Below, piece after piece: positions 39,001 to 47,369 of a stretch of 64,000 bases of DNA. The notes below the pieces were generated by a model. That model worked only from the letters and a program-made list of their open reading frames with translations. It searched no databases and had not been told where the DNA came from. Within the stretch, counting starts at the first letter, position 1; every line of letters begins with the position of its first letter. The position numbers and the translations under genes are program-made. The stretch is from contig NC_049986.1 in the NCBI RefSeq assembly GCF_000003815.2, forward strand, positions 19,664,692-19,728,691, read 5' to 3'. Source of the stretch: Branchiostoma floridae (taxonomy: Eukaryota > Chordata > Leptocardii > Amphioxiformes > Branchiostomatidae).

Positions 39001-42000
39001 AATCCACCTGAAATTTAGTAGGTGTTTTCACTTCAAGAATGCAAAATACAAGAAGATTTCATCAGTCTGTTCATTCATTTCCTACTTCTGTCAAGAAGGT
39101 TATGTTTTTCTGATTTTTTTGTGGTCCGGTGTGGTTGTTGATGTGTTTGTTTGTTTGTTTGTTTGTTTGTTTTATCGACAGCATAACTCTAAAAGTTTTG
39201 GATGGATCGCCAGGTGTTAGAAAATGAAGGACAAGTCTGATTCCGTACCACCTGGTGGTTTCCTGCAGCGGAACCAATGGAACCAGCGGAACATGAGTTT
39301 TATGCCTTGTGCTTTGGGTATCTTTTGGTTTTAATCTTTCAATGGTAGATTGCTCTTAGGCTGAGCTGAAGAAATAGTTGTATAGGGTTTGGCTTCTTTC
39401 TTTCGTCTGCGGGGGATCAATTCAGTTTTAGATTTTAAATTTGATTACTCAAGGAGAGGTTGACAAGGTTCGTGATTTCCTGTTACTTGGTAGCCTGTGA
39501 TTATTGACAAAATTAACAAAGGTAGATTTTAATCGTGCAAAGTTGATATAATTTGCAGCAAAGATTAGGGAAATTCTATCAACCTTATTTTATTCAAATA
39601 TTGATAAATAGCATGTATTATCTACATCCAAACTTTTCAAAGTATCCTTCATAGATCAATAGACAGTATATGAATACCAGTCACAATCATCGATCAATGT
39701 ATCGGTCGCAAAATAGGCAAATCAGCCTCATTTAAATCATATACGAGAACATGCTTTATGGGCATACGTTGGACAAATCGTGGTATTTGGGTAGAAAAGA
39801 TCAGTAATTGATATAATTGATTCAATTGAGGACTTTATTTGAATAATCAGTTTGAACCCTTATAACTGTTTGTCAGACATGACATAACATGTGACTACTG
39901 TATTACCTTTTCAGGTGTCGACCTAGACCAGGTTGTGATTCCCCAACCTGTATTTTCAGAAAATTCACTACAAAGAAACCCCAGAAAGATAAGATAATGT
40001 AAATGATACAATCGTCAAGTTTATCAAGGTGTACGCCTACCTGCAGATACTGCCCGATGGTCTGGGAACCGGCTATCCAGCAGCTTCCCCCGTTCAATCG
40101 CCCGAAGTGAGCCGCGAGACTAGGATTATTCCTATAGGTCGAGGATGCAATGATGCTGCCATCCGGTATGGCACCAGACTCCATCCCAAGTGGTTGTAGA
40201 CAGTCTGGGGTGACGGTGTCGGCTTCGGCAAGATCGACAAAAAGAGTGCAGTTTGCCGTTTTTTTTTTTTTTTTACCATACTCTTGTCTATTTTTTTAAC
40301 GTTAGGCCATGTTGATTTGATTATATGGATGACATCCGCGCTCGCATCAATTTTCGGACGTTTCCAAAAAAAGAAGCTTTCAACCACACATTAAATTGTG
40401 CGAAGCAGCTGTAAAATGAGCACATATATACCGTAGATTGACAAAAAAAGGATAAGAAAATAGATAACTGATGCCGTAGAATGCCAAAATAATTCCAAAG
40501 TCAAAGCATAAGATATGAAAGGGCAGAAAGAAAAAAAATCTATTGTTGGTAGGGGTAGGTACCAGTACAGAAAAATCAGGTATAGGTCCCGTTCAGGTCC
40601 AGAGGATCGTGGAAACTTGAGAATTGGTAATACTCAAAACAGTGGTAATTGGTCAATTTTACTACAAAGGAATCTGTTTGGTGGATTATCCGACTCCCAC
40701 TGGCGTTTTAAAATCCCATCTACATGTAATTAAGGCTAACTGTCTCTGTACCTTTGACTGTAGAAACTTGGTACAAATGACTATAAACTCTACTCGACTT
40801 CCCTCTTGTCTTCTTGGCCCGGTAAGACCCCAAATGCCTGCTGACATACTAGTAGTGTGTCCATTTTCTAATTGGCGAAACCCGTTACACTGATTTTTTG
40901 TCTTTCGCCGCGCTTCCGCGGCGAAAGGCAATCAGACGGAAATTAGATTTCTGTCCGTCCGGGTCGACCATGCCATACCTTGCTAGCGAGATATTCTACC
41001 CTGCAGATTCGACGGTATGTAACGTTATGACATACGTATCGGGCAACCATGAATGTGCTGCTTGGTTTGCGGTCCATGCCATATCGTGCTAGCGAGATAT
41101 TGGTCGCTGCAGATTCGACGTTGCCAAAGGCCATGCAAGTATGTATGACATACGTATCGGCCTACCATGAATGTGCTGCTTGCTTTATGCATGGCTTATA
41201 AGCAGGAATTTGCAGTGACGGATGTGAACGGTGAGGATTTCTTCGTAAGATTGTGTACAATTTATAAACTAACATGTTCGCTGTTTGGTTATAATAAAAC
41301 AGACATTGTAGAGAACAGTTTGACATGTCATTTACTTTGTTTTATGGAAAATCACCGCTACAAAATCTAGAATTGTGTAAGATGCGCGCGCCGCATCTGA
41401 CATGGTGTGGGAGGGGGGCGTATTTGGAAATTTCTTACTCTAAGAAATTTCAGGCTATTTTCGTGCAACAAACTTCTTTCAGCAAAATAGTAGCCCTCGG
41501 ATGCGTTGAAAATAGAATTACCCACATTTAGTTTATAATTTCGAAAGGGAAAATTCTGACCGAGCTCGACGGAGTGAGTCTGACGCGTGACGTCACGACT
41601 CCGTCAAGTAAAAGCATAATAGCGTTACTAAAAGAAACGAAACGTTCCATTAAACATACCACAAACCTGTTTTAGTTTAAAATATCTACCTTTCACTTGA
41701 TCTTGCCATCAAAAAAATTATTTCCATTACTGTATATGCCATGTTAATATTTTATGTTGTTTATGGTGACAATACCTTGTTTGTTCTTTCAGAAATTCAG
41801 GACACATCTACTGATAAATTTGATTACTACAGTGCATTTTGATAAAACCCTGTTGTACTGTAACAGAGCCGTTCTTAACAGCGAAACAATCCGAATAAAG
41901 TTAACATCATTCATACAGTTGTGTTATTATACAGTTCAAGTAAAATATACTCTGTGAGAACCACTACCTTACTAAACAGTTATATAACCTAGCACTTGAC

Positions 42001-45000
42001 CAAACTGTGCCAGAGCTGCCAACGTTGCAGACTTGGCACCCATAAGTATATATATAAGTATAAGTATATATATAAGTAAGCGAAAGACCAGCTTTTTTCA
42101 GAAGCTCTTGTTTCAGGTCTGTTTTTATAGGATCGGTCCAAGAAGAAAAAAAAACGTTTTGCACCCGTACGATGTACTGGTCCCTATACTTAACTGTTGG
42201 TATACCATACTATGTGTTTAGTCCTGTGTTCAACATTCCTGACCACTTAGATTTAATACTGAAAGTAACTTTTTTTTGCCAAACTTTTTTTTAAATTCGC
42301 TCGCTTGCATCAGTTTTGGAGTTCCCAGAGGATGTCATCCATATAATTAAATCAACATGGCCTTAGGTCTAAGAAAAAATGTTGTATTTCCAGTTACCGG
42401 ACCCACCCCGCTATTAAAAACATTCCGACCATATCCTTTTTTTACCTCCATGAAAAAAAATGGAGGTATAGTTTTTGGTGTGTCTGTGTGTCTGTCTGTA
42501 TGTCTGTGTGTCCGGATATTTGTGGTCAGCATAGCTCTAGAACCTCTGGGTGGATTGTAATGATATTTGGTATATGGGTAAGGGCTGGAAAGACGAAGGT
42601 CAAGGTCGATTTTGGGCCTCCTGGTGTACGACCTTGATACTGCAGCAGAACTTCGAATTTTCGTATATATTTAGCTGGACATACCATGATCTTGATTTTT
42701 TGGTGGCAGATAGCTTGTGATGTAAGGAATAAGTGATGTATGTTTTGGCCCCCTAGCAGCTTGCTCTGGAAGTGCAGGGGCATTCTGGTCAAAATCTTCC
42801 AAGGAGCATAACGGAAGATAGGAATGACGGATTTCCATGATATTTAGCACGCAGGTATCTTTGGCAGAGATGTACATATTGAAGAGCAAATTATGCAAAT
42901 TTGGACTTAATTTGCATAATTAATGAGGAAAATCTATATTTACCACGTTTTTCATTATAGGACTTAGGAAGTATTTTTGTAGGTTTTTCAGGACCCTAAC
43001 TTAAACACAACATTTTTCTCTTATCTCTTTTTGTATTAGATATGCGACATAGCCTCCCTTACAGATCAGCCTGTCCATTTTAGAACGACGCTGGCTTCAA
43101 AACGTCGATTTAGTCTCACAAAACGGTAATTATTACCTTCGCCAGAATGGCAAGGTTATGTTTTGAGTAGAGTGTCTCTATATGTAGGTCAACAGCATAT
43201 AACTAGAGTAGCTGTGGATGGACATTCATGATATTTGGTATTTGAGTGGCATTTGCAGGAGGAAGGTCCTGTTCGAAAACGGTTTACCTGGAGTTTTCCG
43301 TTGGCACTGCAGGGAGGCGAGTGTGTTTGTCTGTGTGTTTGCGTACAAGATAACTCGAGACGTTGTAGATTGTTTTGCATTATTTTTGGTAGTTATGTGG
43401 GGATTGGGAAAATGAAGGTCAAGTTCGATAATGGGCCTCATGGCGCTTTCCGTCGGCACTGCAGGGGGGCGAGTGTGTCTGTGTGTGTGTTTGCGTACAA
43501 GATAACTCGAGACGTTGTGGATCGTTTTGCATGATTTTTGGTAGTTATGTGGGGGTTGGGAAAATGAGGGTCAAGTTCGATAATGGGCCTTCTAGCGGCG
43601 AGTTACAGTACTGCAACGGTGGTTCAAAGTTGGTGGTAAAATTTTCCTAAAGTGCCAGGTTCATGATTTTGAAGTAGTGGATACGTCTTTGGACAGGGAG
43701 TAAGTTGTGTAAGTTTGGGCCCCCTGGCGGCTTGTTTCGAAATGCAGTGGGCTATTTTGTTGTTATCTTTGGAAGAGAATAAGTCAAGCAGGGTTTGGTG
43801 GATTTGCATTTTTTTAGTATGTTCATACCTTAGGTGATGATTAAAATCCTGAATTGTATTCTATAAAGATCTAGGCTTCATTTACAGGATTAATGAGGAA
43901 AATGTGTAATTCCAGAAATTGACCTCTTTTCTCGGACACTCCTTCTTTGCTTAACTGGCCAGCTGTGCAGCAGACAGGTTTGTGTTAGCAAAACATACAT
44001 CAAAAAGCAGTTACTCAAGCAACTGTGGATTCCAGTTGAAACGTCTGACCGTTTCAAAAATCATATCCAGTTGCTTAAGTAACTGTTTTTTGGCGTATCT
44101 TATTACCTGGGTGTTTAATCTTCATCGACGTATCTTAGCAAAACATAGATGTTGTTTTTGCTGAAACGTTGTTTATTAGTTGGGTGCCATGCTCTAGAAA
44201 CATAGGTAAACACTCATGTAAACTTATCAATCAGGTTGTGAAAATCTTGCATAGCTGTGTAGGGCTATTTTTTTTTCCTTTCTGTCCATTTCCTTTTATT
44301 CTCTTCCCTTTTTCATCTTTGCCAAGATGGTTATGTTTTCAGTTGTGCCATGGTGCAGTGCCTATGGTATGGGTCTGTATGGTTGGGTCAAGTTTGAAAA
44401 TGGTTTACCTGCCGTTTTCCTATGGCACTGCAGCGTCTGTGTATGTATGAATGTTTGTTTGTGAACAACATTACTCGAGGTTAGTTGGGATGGATAAAAT
44501 GGAATTCCCAACTGCTACAAACATACGTTCATGCAGTAGTTTGCTTTTGGGGTAGGTACTGTTTAGCAATACATGAATGAGACCTTACAGTCTTGAATAA
44601 AGGCATGATTATTTGGCGAAGGGATGTGTTCTGTGGAACTCTAGTTTTACTTAAGGAATGTAAGGTCAGTTATATTTCTTGTTAAATGTTAGGAATATCT
44701 ATTTACCTTTCATCTGAATTATTGTATATCATAAGACATAACGAAATTTGTCGTCTTATTTTCAAGCCAGTATCAGATGACTAATGTTTTAAATCATTTC
44801 CATTCTTCGTGCTCGCAGAACTGAAAAGGTAAAGATCCAAAGCTGGAGGCGCACCCACCTCGCAAACATCATCTTATTATGTCCAGATCTAAGGGGACCC
44901 AGTCATGCGCAAGCAATATAAAGTCATAAACGGTCTGGTGGAGACACACCCAACCTACAAATGATGACTCCCATGAGCTTTGACCTTATCTGACACCAGT

Positions 45001-45554
45001 AGTGTGCCATGGATGTTGATGCATTCTTCTACACCTTTATGCGATACAATTGTACAGGCGGACAGTGGGCAAGTTTTTACCATAGTTCGAAGTTAGTTCA
45101 AAATAGTTTTGAGACTGCGTTGAATATTTTGTGCGATCTGTGTGTGTGTGAGGGGGGGGGTCGACTCCTGGGCTCTTCTCGAGCACAGCATGTTGAGCCT
45201 AAAAACTGTTGACATCAGATATGCCGAACTAGGCTCAACTAGTCTGGCTTTCGGTCATATCAGTTCAAACTGCAATTCTTTTCGTTTGGACTGGGCCACA
45301 ATAACCAATTTTGTAGACTTGATGTGTCATTGGAGAAAACGAAGCCTACGAAAAGGGTGGACTGGTAAAGGCTGCTAGGGAGACTAAGATATGGATGAAC
45401 GTCATCATTGTGGCCAGCCAAATATGGTCTAATTTGATAACGAACGACTCGCAGTTTGTTCATAGCAACTATAGAGCCTACCTTTCACATTTGCTGCAGA
45501 GAGAAGAATGATACAGTAGGTGAACCTGACCACAACACCGTTCCGTGAAGCCAT
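11468..45554 (-). CDS. Polycystin-1-like modular receptor-channel, 38 exons, ~2458 aa
   Basis: This is the main gene of the window, assembled by hand from 38 exons with matching phases; the summed length is divisible by three. Predicted order with approximate residues: signal peptide 1-24; F5/8 type C domains 25-182, 183-335, 336-496 and 497-649; FAMeT-like 650-777; sushi 778-842; three EGF 843-965; Thr/Pro/Ser linker 966-1087; stalk 1088-1443; GPS 1444-1530; TM1 about 1560; PLAT 1600-1752; multi-TM region and TOP domain 1753-2315; S4-pore-S6 2316-2458. Polycystin-1 family proteins are surface receptors that self-cleave at GPS and form channel complexes with polycystin-2 partners; that role here is inference. 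The lectin-like ectodomain suggests ligand or matrix binding. No gene symbol is assigned because orthology cannot be judged by eye. Confidence 0.87.
12159..13691 (-). CDS. Polycystin (TOP) domain and following helices (exons 34-36)
   Basis: Exons are 13517-13691, 13198-13342 and 12159-12640. The segment starts [19 protein letters not shown], a typical opening of the polycystin extracellular domain, and includes [10 protein letters not shown], like the family's RLRQ segment. It continues with CSYNRTTS and [20 protein letters not shown], then the helices [20 protein letters not shown] and [20 protein letters not shown]. The intron between exons 35 and 36 contains a tRNA-Leu-like sequence at 12862-12945. 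Confidence 0.92.
12862..12945 (-). tRNA. tRNA-Leu(UAA)-like sequence, probably a pseudogene or SINE head
   Basis: The minus strand reads like a type II tRNA: A-box GATGGCCGAGCGGTCTAAGG, an anticodon stem-loop CTGCG-TTTAAGT-CGCAG with UAA in the anticodon position, a short variable arm, B-box GATTCGAATCC and a TTTTTC run downstream. The acceptor stem has two mismatches (positions 1-72 and 3-70) and the T stem one, and the last acceptor bases are poor. It is therefore more likely a decayed gene or tRNA-derived element than a working tRNA. It lies in an intron of the polycystin-like gene, same strand. Confidence 0.6.
13735..13925 (+). repeat. Dispersed repeat, GGATAGGACGTTAAATGGA family (degenerate)
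   Basis: Intronic copy recognised by gataagagtaggg, ggcctttctggtgtgagtgg and atcaaacc in the order found (reversed) at 53140-53300. Confidence 0.5.
13960..14035. repeat. (AACC)n-like microsatellite
   Basis: An interrupted run of caaccaaccaaccaagcaacc units, intronic. Confidence 0.85.
14127..15747 (-). repeat. 41-bp minisatellite seeded by a 5' splice site
   Basis: About 40 tandem copies of a 41-bp unit fill the intron immediately downstream of exon 33. On the coding strand each unit reads roughly CTATCCGGATATGAGGAG, then GTACGGTTAGAAAAAC, then TACCTTG. The first unit overlaps the true exon end (CTATCTGGATATGACGAG|GTACGGTTAG), so nearly every unit repeats the exon's last 18 bases and its donor. 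The unit is not a multiple of three, and reading through gives a stop within two units. Variants such as cctcgtcataccagg recur at 14559, 14846, 15252 and 15499, indicating higher-order repeats. Confidence 0.95.
15748..17027 (-). CDS. Polycystin-1-type transmembrane core (exons 31-33)
   Basis: Exons are 16505-17027, 16207-16354 and 15748-15965. The family signature after [23 protein letters not shown], is clear, followed by hydrophobic helices ([50 protein letters not shown]). Exon 33 carries the helix [19 protein letters not shown], which leads into the extracellular TOP domain. Its donor (GAC GAG|GTACGG) is the seed of the 41-bp minisatellite at 14127-15747. Confidence 0.93.
17346..18656 (-). 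CDS. PLAT domain (exons 28-30)
   Basis: Exons are 18396-18656, 17795-17955 and 17346-17429. Recognisable PLAT features: [24 protein letters not shown], then [11 protein letters not shown] with FIDNIKVWD, and a final [18 protein letters not shown] sits in the first cytosolic loop of polycystin-1 family members and binds lipids or protein partners. Splice phases (0-0, 0-2, 2-2) are consistent. Confidence 0.93.
18871..20709 (-). CDS. GAIN/GPS region and first transmembrane helix (exons 25-27)
   Basis: Exons are 20151-20709, 19631-19803 and 18871-19116. The 559-nt exon encodes the beta-rich GAIN part. The next ends in [15 protein letters not shown], and the third begins with TRCTCDMTR, together forming the four-cysteine GPS motif split by an intron. 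The usual HL/T cleavage tripeptide reads DMT, so autoproteolysis at MT is uncertain. TM1 follows near [19 protein letters not shown]. Confidence 0.85.
20886..21924 (-). CDS. Membrane-proximal stalk (exons 22-24)
   Basis: Exons are 21837-21924, 21300-21496 and 20886-21110. The first two are helix-prone and charged ([34 protein letters not shown]), possibly a short coiled coil. The third contains [15 protein letters not shown], then V.IRSDGV, similar to the start of GAIN regions in polycystin-1-like and adhesion-receptor proteins. The GTTCTT donor of 21837-21924 is weak, but phase continuity supports it. Confidence 0.7.
22335..22547. repeat. (ATTC)n-rich microsatellite abutting a splice donor
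   Basis: Interrupted cattcattcattc / ccttccttcc tract. On the minus strand it starts within the donor sequence GTATGAATGGATGAATG of exon 21. Confidence 0.9.
22548..23137 (-). CDS. Thr/Ser/Pro-rich linker (exons 20-21)
   Basis: Exons are 22937-23137 (phase 1-1) and 22548-22711 (phase 1-0). Composition is mucin-like, for example [15 protein letters not shown] and [15 protein letters not shown], which predicts dense O-glycosylation and an extended spacer between the adhesive modules and the membrane-proximal part. The donor of the second exon (GTATGAATGG) runs directly into the GAAT/ATTC microsatellite at 22335-22547. Confidence 0.78.
23171..23462. mobile_element. MITE-like element, CTAAGGGCACAACCC ends
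   Basis: Left end ctaagggcacaacccaccgt; right end, reversed, ctaaagggcataacccgccg. The interior is rich in cgtacgtg and aaaacgtggg words. It is shared with the region 37500-38141. It lies in the intron between EGF and linker exons. The target duplication is not clear. Confidence 0.7.
23788..25075 (-). CDS. Three calcium-binding EGF domains (exons 17-19)
   Basis: Exons are 24953-25075, 24348-24470 and 23788-23910, each exactly 123 nt and phase 1-1. Each starts D/E-x-DEC, contains NGGC and a C.N..G.Y.C.C core, and fits the cbEGF consensus D.DE.C...N.G.C. All six cysteines are present in each. Equal length and phase indicate exon duplication. The first and second are more alike in their C-terminal halves than the middle domain, which has [14 protein letters not shown]. 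Confidence 0.93.
25805..26600. repeat. Three-unit ~253-bp tandem repeat
   Basis: Landmarks ctgaggttgacgatgatgca at about 25873, 26127 and 26379, and cctacaa...tcgtctt...ttggtccag, repeat with a 252-255 bp period. The third unit is interrupted by the 71-bp palindromic element at 26429-26499. No coding potential was seen. Confidence 0.9.
26429..26499. mobile_element. 71-bp palindromic MITE with 9-bp target duplication
   Basis: The ends TAGCCTGAGTATCATCC and (reversed) TAGCCTGGGTACCATCC make almost the whole element a hairpin. GGTTTTATT occurs on both sides (26420-26428, 26500-26508), and the uninterrupted sister repeat units show the site without insertion. It is the same family as 51756-52015. 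A 9-bp duplication points to MULE- or foldback-type integration. Confidence 0.88.
27396..27590 (-). CDS. Sushi/CCP-like domain (exon 16)
   Basis: A single 195-nt phase 1-1 exon. Residue pattern: C.DPP near the start, two closely spaced cysteines, [24 protein letters not shown], and a final FC, as in complement-control modules. There is one extra CDCP cysteine pair at the front, so disulfide pairing may be non-standard. The 2.3-kb intron downstream contains the 25805-26600 satellite. Confidence 0.82.
28338..28827 (-). CDS. FAMeT-like domain (Methyltransf_FA), exons 14-15
   Basis: Exons are 28636-28827 and 28338-28529, each 192 nt and phase 1-1. Typical family pattern: [10 protein letters not shown] early, a GYRVEL...S.IARN centre, then [14 protein letters not shown] and [12 protein letters not shown], closing with VGYGTG and GDFMF. 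Despite its name, this domain is a non-catalytic module in many animal extracellular proteins; its ligand is not established. The chosen acceptor (CCCAAAG) is not strong, but it is the only one I found that joins the upstream phase. A nearer-consensus AG at 28858 would be in the wrong phase. Confidence 0.78.
29146..30322 (-). CDS. F5/8 type C domain 4 (exons 11-13), with acceptor shift
   Basis: Exons are 30144-30322, 29567-29707 and 29146-29284 (or -29294). It is the sister copy of domain 3. In the last exon the usual acceptor (before GTCTTTCCAG) gives a 149-nt exon that frameshifts, because the run following CCAGG has one A more than in domain 3. An AG exactly 10 nt downstream (TTTCCAG) gives a 139-nt exon that restores phase, replacing VFPG by one residue. 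Either this acceptor is used, or the extra base is a sequence error or disabling allele. Confidence 0.78.
31297..31617. repeat. Two tandem 163-bp repeats
   Basis: The segment starting cggccaaaactttctactg recurs 163 bp later with very few changes, in the intron between domains 3 and 4. Confidence 0.9.
32103..33169 (-). CDS. F5/8 type C domain 3 (exons 8-10)
   Basis: Exons are 33000-33169, 32520-32687 and 32103-32247. It starts [20 protein letters not shown] and ends RVEVVGC. The middle exon carries a nine-residue insertion (about [10 protein letters not shown]) relative to domain 4. Exons and introns are nearly identical to domain 4, so the two arose by a recent tandem duplication of a unit of about 2.9 kb. 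Confidence 0.9.
33581..35654 (-). CDS. F5/8 type C domain 2 (exons 5-7)
   Basis: Exons are 35476-35654, 34957-35103 and 33581-33713. Motifs: [20 protein letters not shown] at the start, [20 protein letters not shown] across the first junction, and RVEIVGC at the end. The last exon is the shortest of the four copies because it lacks three residues after VFPGN. The intron between the second and third exons is enlarged by a plus-strand CR1-like LINE fragment at 33765-34651. Confidence 0.9.
33765..34651 (+). mobile_element. CR1-like LINE reverse transcriptase C-terminal fragment
   Basis: The plus strand encodes, with stops and frameshifts, a typical CR1/Jockey-group tail: [62 protein letters not shown], then LPTLLYRR. 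It ends in a tactctactctactc microsatellite tail at about 34628-34651. It is antisense within the intron of discoidin domain 2. The 5' end is truncated and the copy is inactive. Confidence 0.85.
36355..37190. repeat. Pair of direct repeats around an A/T-rich array
   Basis: The segments 36355-36555 and 36965-37175 share tttctag/tttagttacatatg, atgcaaattag.cc, aaggcatctc and gtcaacccattcccgagtta. Between them lies a degenerate series of gaaa.gtatgaaat units (about 36660-36950). The region is intronic; no exon was recognised. The surrounding 35655-38460 otherwise holds only A/T-rich DNA and the elements at 37500-38141. Confidence 0.7.
37500..38141. mobile_element. Two adjoining CTAAGGGCACAACCC-type elements
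   Basis: At 37635 the end ctaagggcacaacccgccgt begins a segment whose partner, reversed, is ctaagagcacagcccgccg near 38141; both are preceded by CTTAAG/CTTTAAG. Upstream, 37500-37633 matches the right half of the 23171-23462 element (ctccct..ctgctcttgcc, cggatgtggcctccc), so a second truncated copy abuts it. Open frames here are repeat translations. A lone end also lies at 47350-47370. Confidence 0.65.
38461..40222 (-). CDS. F5/8 type C domain 1 (exons 2-4)
   Basis: Exons are 40041-40222, 38858-39007 and 38461-38602. The discoidin pattern is clear: [18 protein letters not shown] near the start, IGQYLQVDF at the first junction, [13 protein letters not shown] near the middle and RVEILGC at the end. 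The two framing cysteines are present. F5/8C domains are beta-barrels that bind carbohydrates, phospholipids or matrix proteins; the ligand here is unknown. All four copies share the three-exon plan (phases 1-0-0-1), which allows whole-domain duplication without a frameshift. Confidence 0.9.
40305..42362. mobile_element. 2.06-kb PIF/Harbinger-like element in intron 1
   Basis: Ends GGCCATGTTGATTTGATT... and (reversed) GGCCATGTTGATTTAATT..., both continuing into ATATGGATGACATCC, are inverted repeats of 33 bp with one mismatch. The flank is TTA on both sides (40302-40304, 42363-42365). The ATGGATGACATC portion is shared with the element at 9252-9763. Internal open frames are short and resemble no transposase I recognise, so it is probably non-autonomous and may contain captured or nested DNA. 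Confidence 0.85.
40965..41185. repeat. Imperfect ~107-bp tandem pair inside the 2-kb element
   Basis: The words ccatgccata..ttgctagcgagatatt, ctgcagattcgacg, tgacatacgtatcgg and accatgaatgtgctgcttg occur twice in the same order. Confidence 0.85.
42446..44480. repeat. Dispersed-repeat block (acctccatg / cttcgcca families)
   Basis: The tract opens with acctccatgaaaaaaaatgg (42447). It contains repeated phrases of the type ggatggattgtaatgatattt, ggtagttatgtgg.gattggg, gggcctc.tggcg and ttcgcc.agaaggttatg, in degenerate copies near 42540, 43200, 43390, 43540 and 44320. Related sequence occurs at 5220-5380, 39080-39280 and 50131-51000. No exon of either flanking gene was recognised. Confidence 0.6.
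43985..44110 (+). repeat. Hairpin repeat (AGTTACTCAAGCAACT family), copy 1
   Basis: cagttactcaagcaact and agttgcttaagtaactg form inverted arms around gaaacgtctgaccgtttc. The same arrangement recurs at 53955-54115. Confidence 0.75.
44795..45215 (+). repeat. Direct repeat beside polycystin exon 1, copy A
   Basis: About 420 bp starting ttccattcttcgtgctc and ending in gagcacagcatgttgagcct match 46655-47075 closely. The two copies bracket the first exon of the receptor gene and its presumed promoter, about 1.86 kb apart in the same orientation. Confidence 0.88.
45482..45554 (-). CDS. Exon 1: start codon and signal peptide
   Basis: ATG at 45554 opens a 24-codon exon with a basic start (MASRN), a hydrophobic core ([10 protein letters not shown]) and a GTAGGC donor leaving one base. 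The next exon, at 40222, starts with the two bases that complete an Ala codon and leads directly into the first discoidin domain. The phase match and secretory profile support it as the first coding exon, although a 5.3-kb intron holding a 2-kb transposon separates them. The promoter would lie between 45555 and 47640. A direct repeat (44795-45215 and 46655-47075) brackets the exon. Confidence 0.72.
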
Positions 45555-46567
45555 TCTTTTGACTAGTGACGGCCGCGCTCTTCAGAGCTGACGGTTGCAG
45601 AGGCGACCGGGCCCGTACGACTGATGTCCCTGGTCCGGTCAACGCGCTTTTTACGTCTTTTCTTTTTCCTTGTTGGATGTCAGGTCCAGAAATGCAACGA
45701 CAAACGTCAGTCCCTCCTGCGCAACAACGCCACGTCAGACTCCTAACGTCTGTACTCAGGACTGGTATCTGCGCAACGTCAACACAACGGTGCATCAATA
45801 AAAAAAAGGACGAACCTATGATGATTTGGGGAGGGATCTAAATTTACATGTTACTTGCAAAAAAACGCCAGTAAAACGAGAATCTTTTTCTTTTTTGGGT
45901 TCAAGCTTCTATTACTTAGCAACCATCTTTTCTTTAAAGAAATCAATGTTTATCTGGTCGTTGGTGTTTCCAATATTTTCTCCCCAGTACTTTTCTGTCG
46001 TCCAGATAACATTACACTGCCCGTTTCTAGGTGTCGGCTGATTCATCTTGAAGGAAGAAAGGAGACAGGGACAATAGTTGGTTAGTCAGATGGAAATAAA
46101 GTAGGCGTACAAAACAGGTACATTTTGCTTTTACCATTACTATGCCATAAACAAGTCGTGTGTGTGGCTACACAGGTAGGTAGACTATTCCTAGCAACAG
46201 TTCATATCTGGACCACAATCATCCCTTGTATGCAATAACATATTTCTCCAGATGCATGTATGGGTATCTAACGACACAAAGATACAAAAGTTAATGCTCA
46301 TGAAATATTCAAAGCAAAACTTAATGTGGTGGCGCTAAGTTGTTGCAGGGGAATTTTACGACTTCTTCTCGACTAACCATTTTACACTTGCCCAGTTGTG
46401 TGTTCAAGGTTTTTGGTACCAGTAAATAGCGATACATGGAGACCTACGAGTGGCCATACAGCAGGTTCGTTCTCAAGACTAGACTCCCAACCGCTCATAT
46501 CTGCTGCACAACCATCCCTCATATCATCATGTCAAGGCTGCTCTCTATATGTATATGCCATACTGCC

Positions 46568-46592
46568 ATATATATATATATATATATATATC
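46568..46592. repeat. (AT)n microsatellite
   Basis: About twelve AT units in the intergenic region. Confidence 0.9.
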
Positions 46593-46654
46593 AGCGAGAG
46601 AATATGTGTATAGAGAGATAAATGTATGTATATAGAAAGACATAGATCGATTCT

Positions 46655-47075
46655 TTCCATTCTTCGTGCTCAGTCGTAGAACTAAAAAGGTGATGATCCG
46701 TAGCTGGAGGCGCATCCAAATCGCAAACAGCATCTTATCATATCCAGATCTAAGGGGGACTCAGTCGACGTCGTGCGCAAACAACATAAAGTCATAAACG
46801 TCTGGTGGAGACACACACAATCCGCAAATAATGACTCCCATGGGCTTTGGCCTTATCTGACACCAGTAATACGCCATGGATGTTGATGCAATCTTCTATA
46901 CCTTTATGAGATGCAATTGTACAAGCGGACAGTGGGCAATTTTTACCATAGTTCGAACTTAGTTCACAAACGGTTTTGAGACTACGTTGAATATTTTGTT
47001 CGAACTGTGGGGTGCTCGACTCCTGGGCTCTTCTTGAGCACAGCATGTTGAGCCTAATAGCTTTAAACATTAAAC
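46655..47075 (+). repeat. Direct repeat beside polycystin exon 1, copy B
   Basis: Second copy of the 44795-45215 sequence. Small differences include a tcgacgt gain near 46760 and loss of the gtgtgtgtgagggg run. Confidence 0.88.
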
Positions 47076-47369
47076 ATGCCGAACACAGCCGAAGTATAAT
47101 GTCACGCAGCAGTTAGATCACACATCAGTTAGAAATGTTGGTCCAAAAATCCCGTTTGTATTTTACGTATGCTATGCGGAGACTAAACAATGTGCAATCA
47201 ATAGACCTAAAAAGCATCCGACATGTACCGCAAATGATTTCATCCGGTTTTAATAGTTGGTAGCTAAATATGACCTAGGATATTTCCAGTTTCACAACCA
47301 GTAATGCATCACCCCTGCTTGCGTTTCGATGCCTATCAGACAGCTAAGCTAAGGGCACAACCCGCCGTA

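Noticed and set aside
45009-45212. Small plus-strand open frame near polycystin exon 1
   Set aside because: It lies in the 420-bp direct repeat, is not maintained in the second copy, and has no recognisable features.
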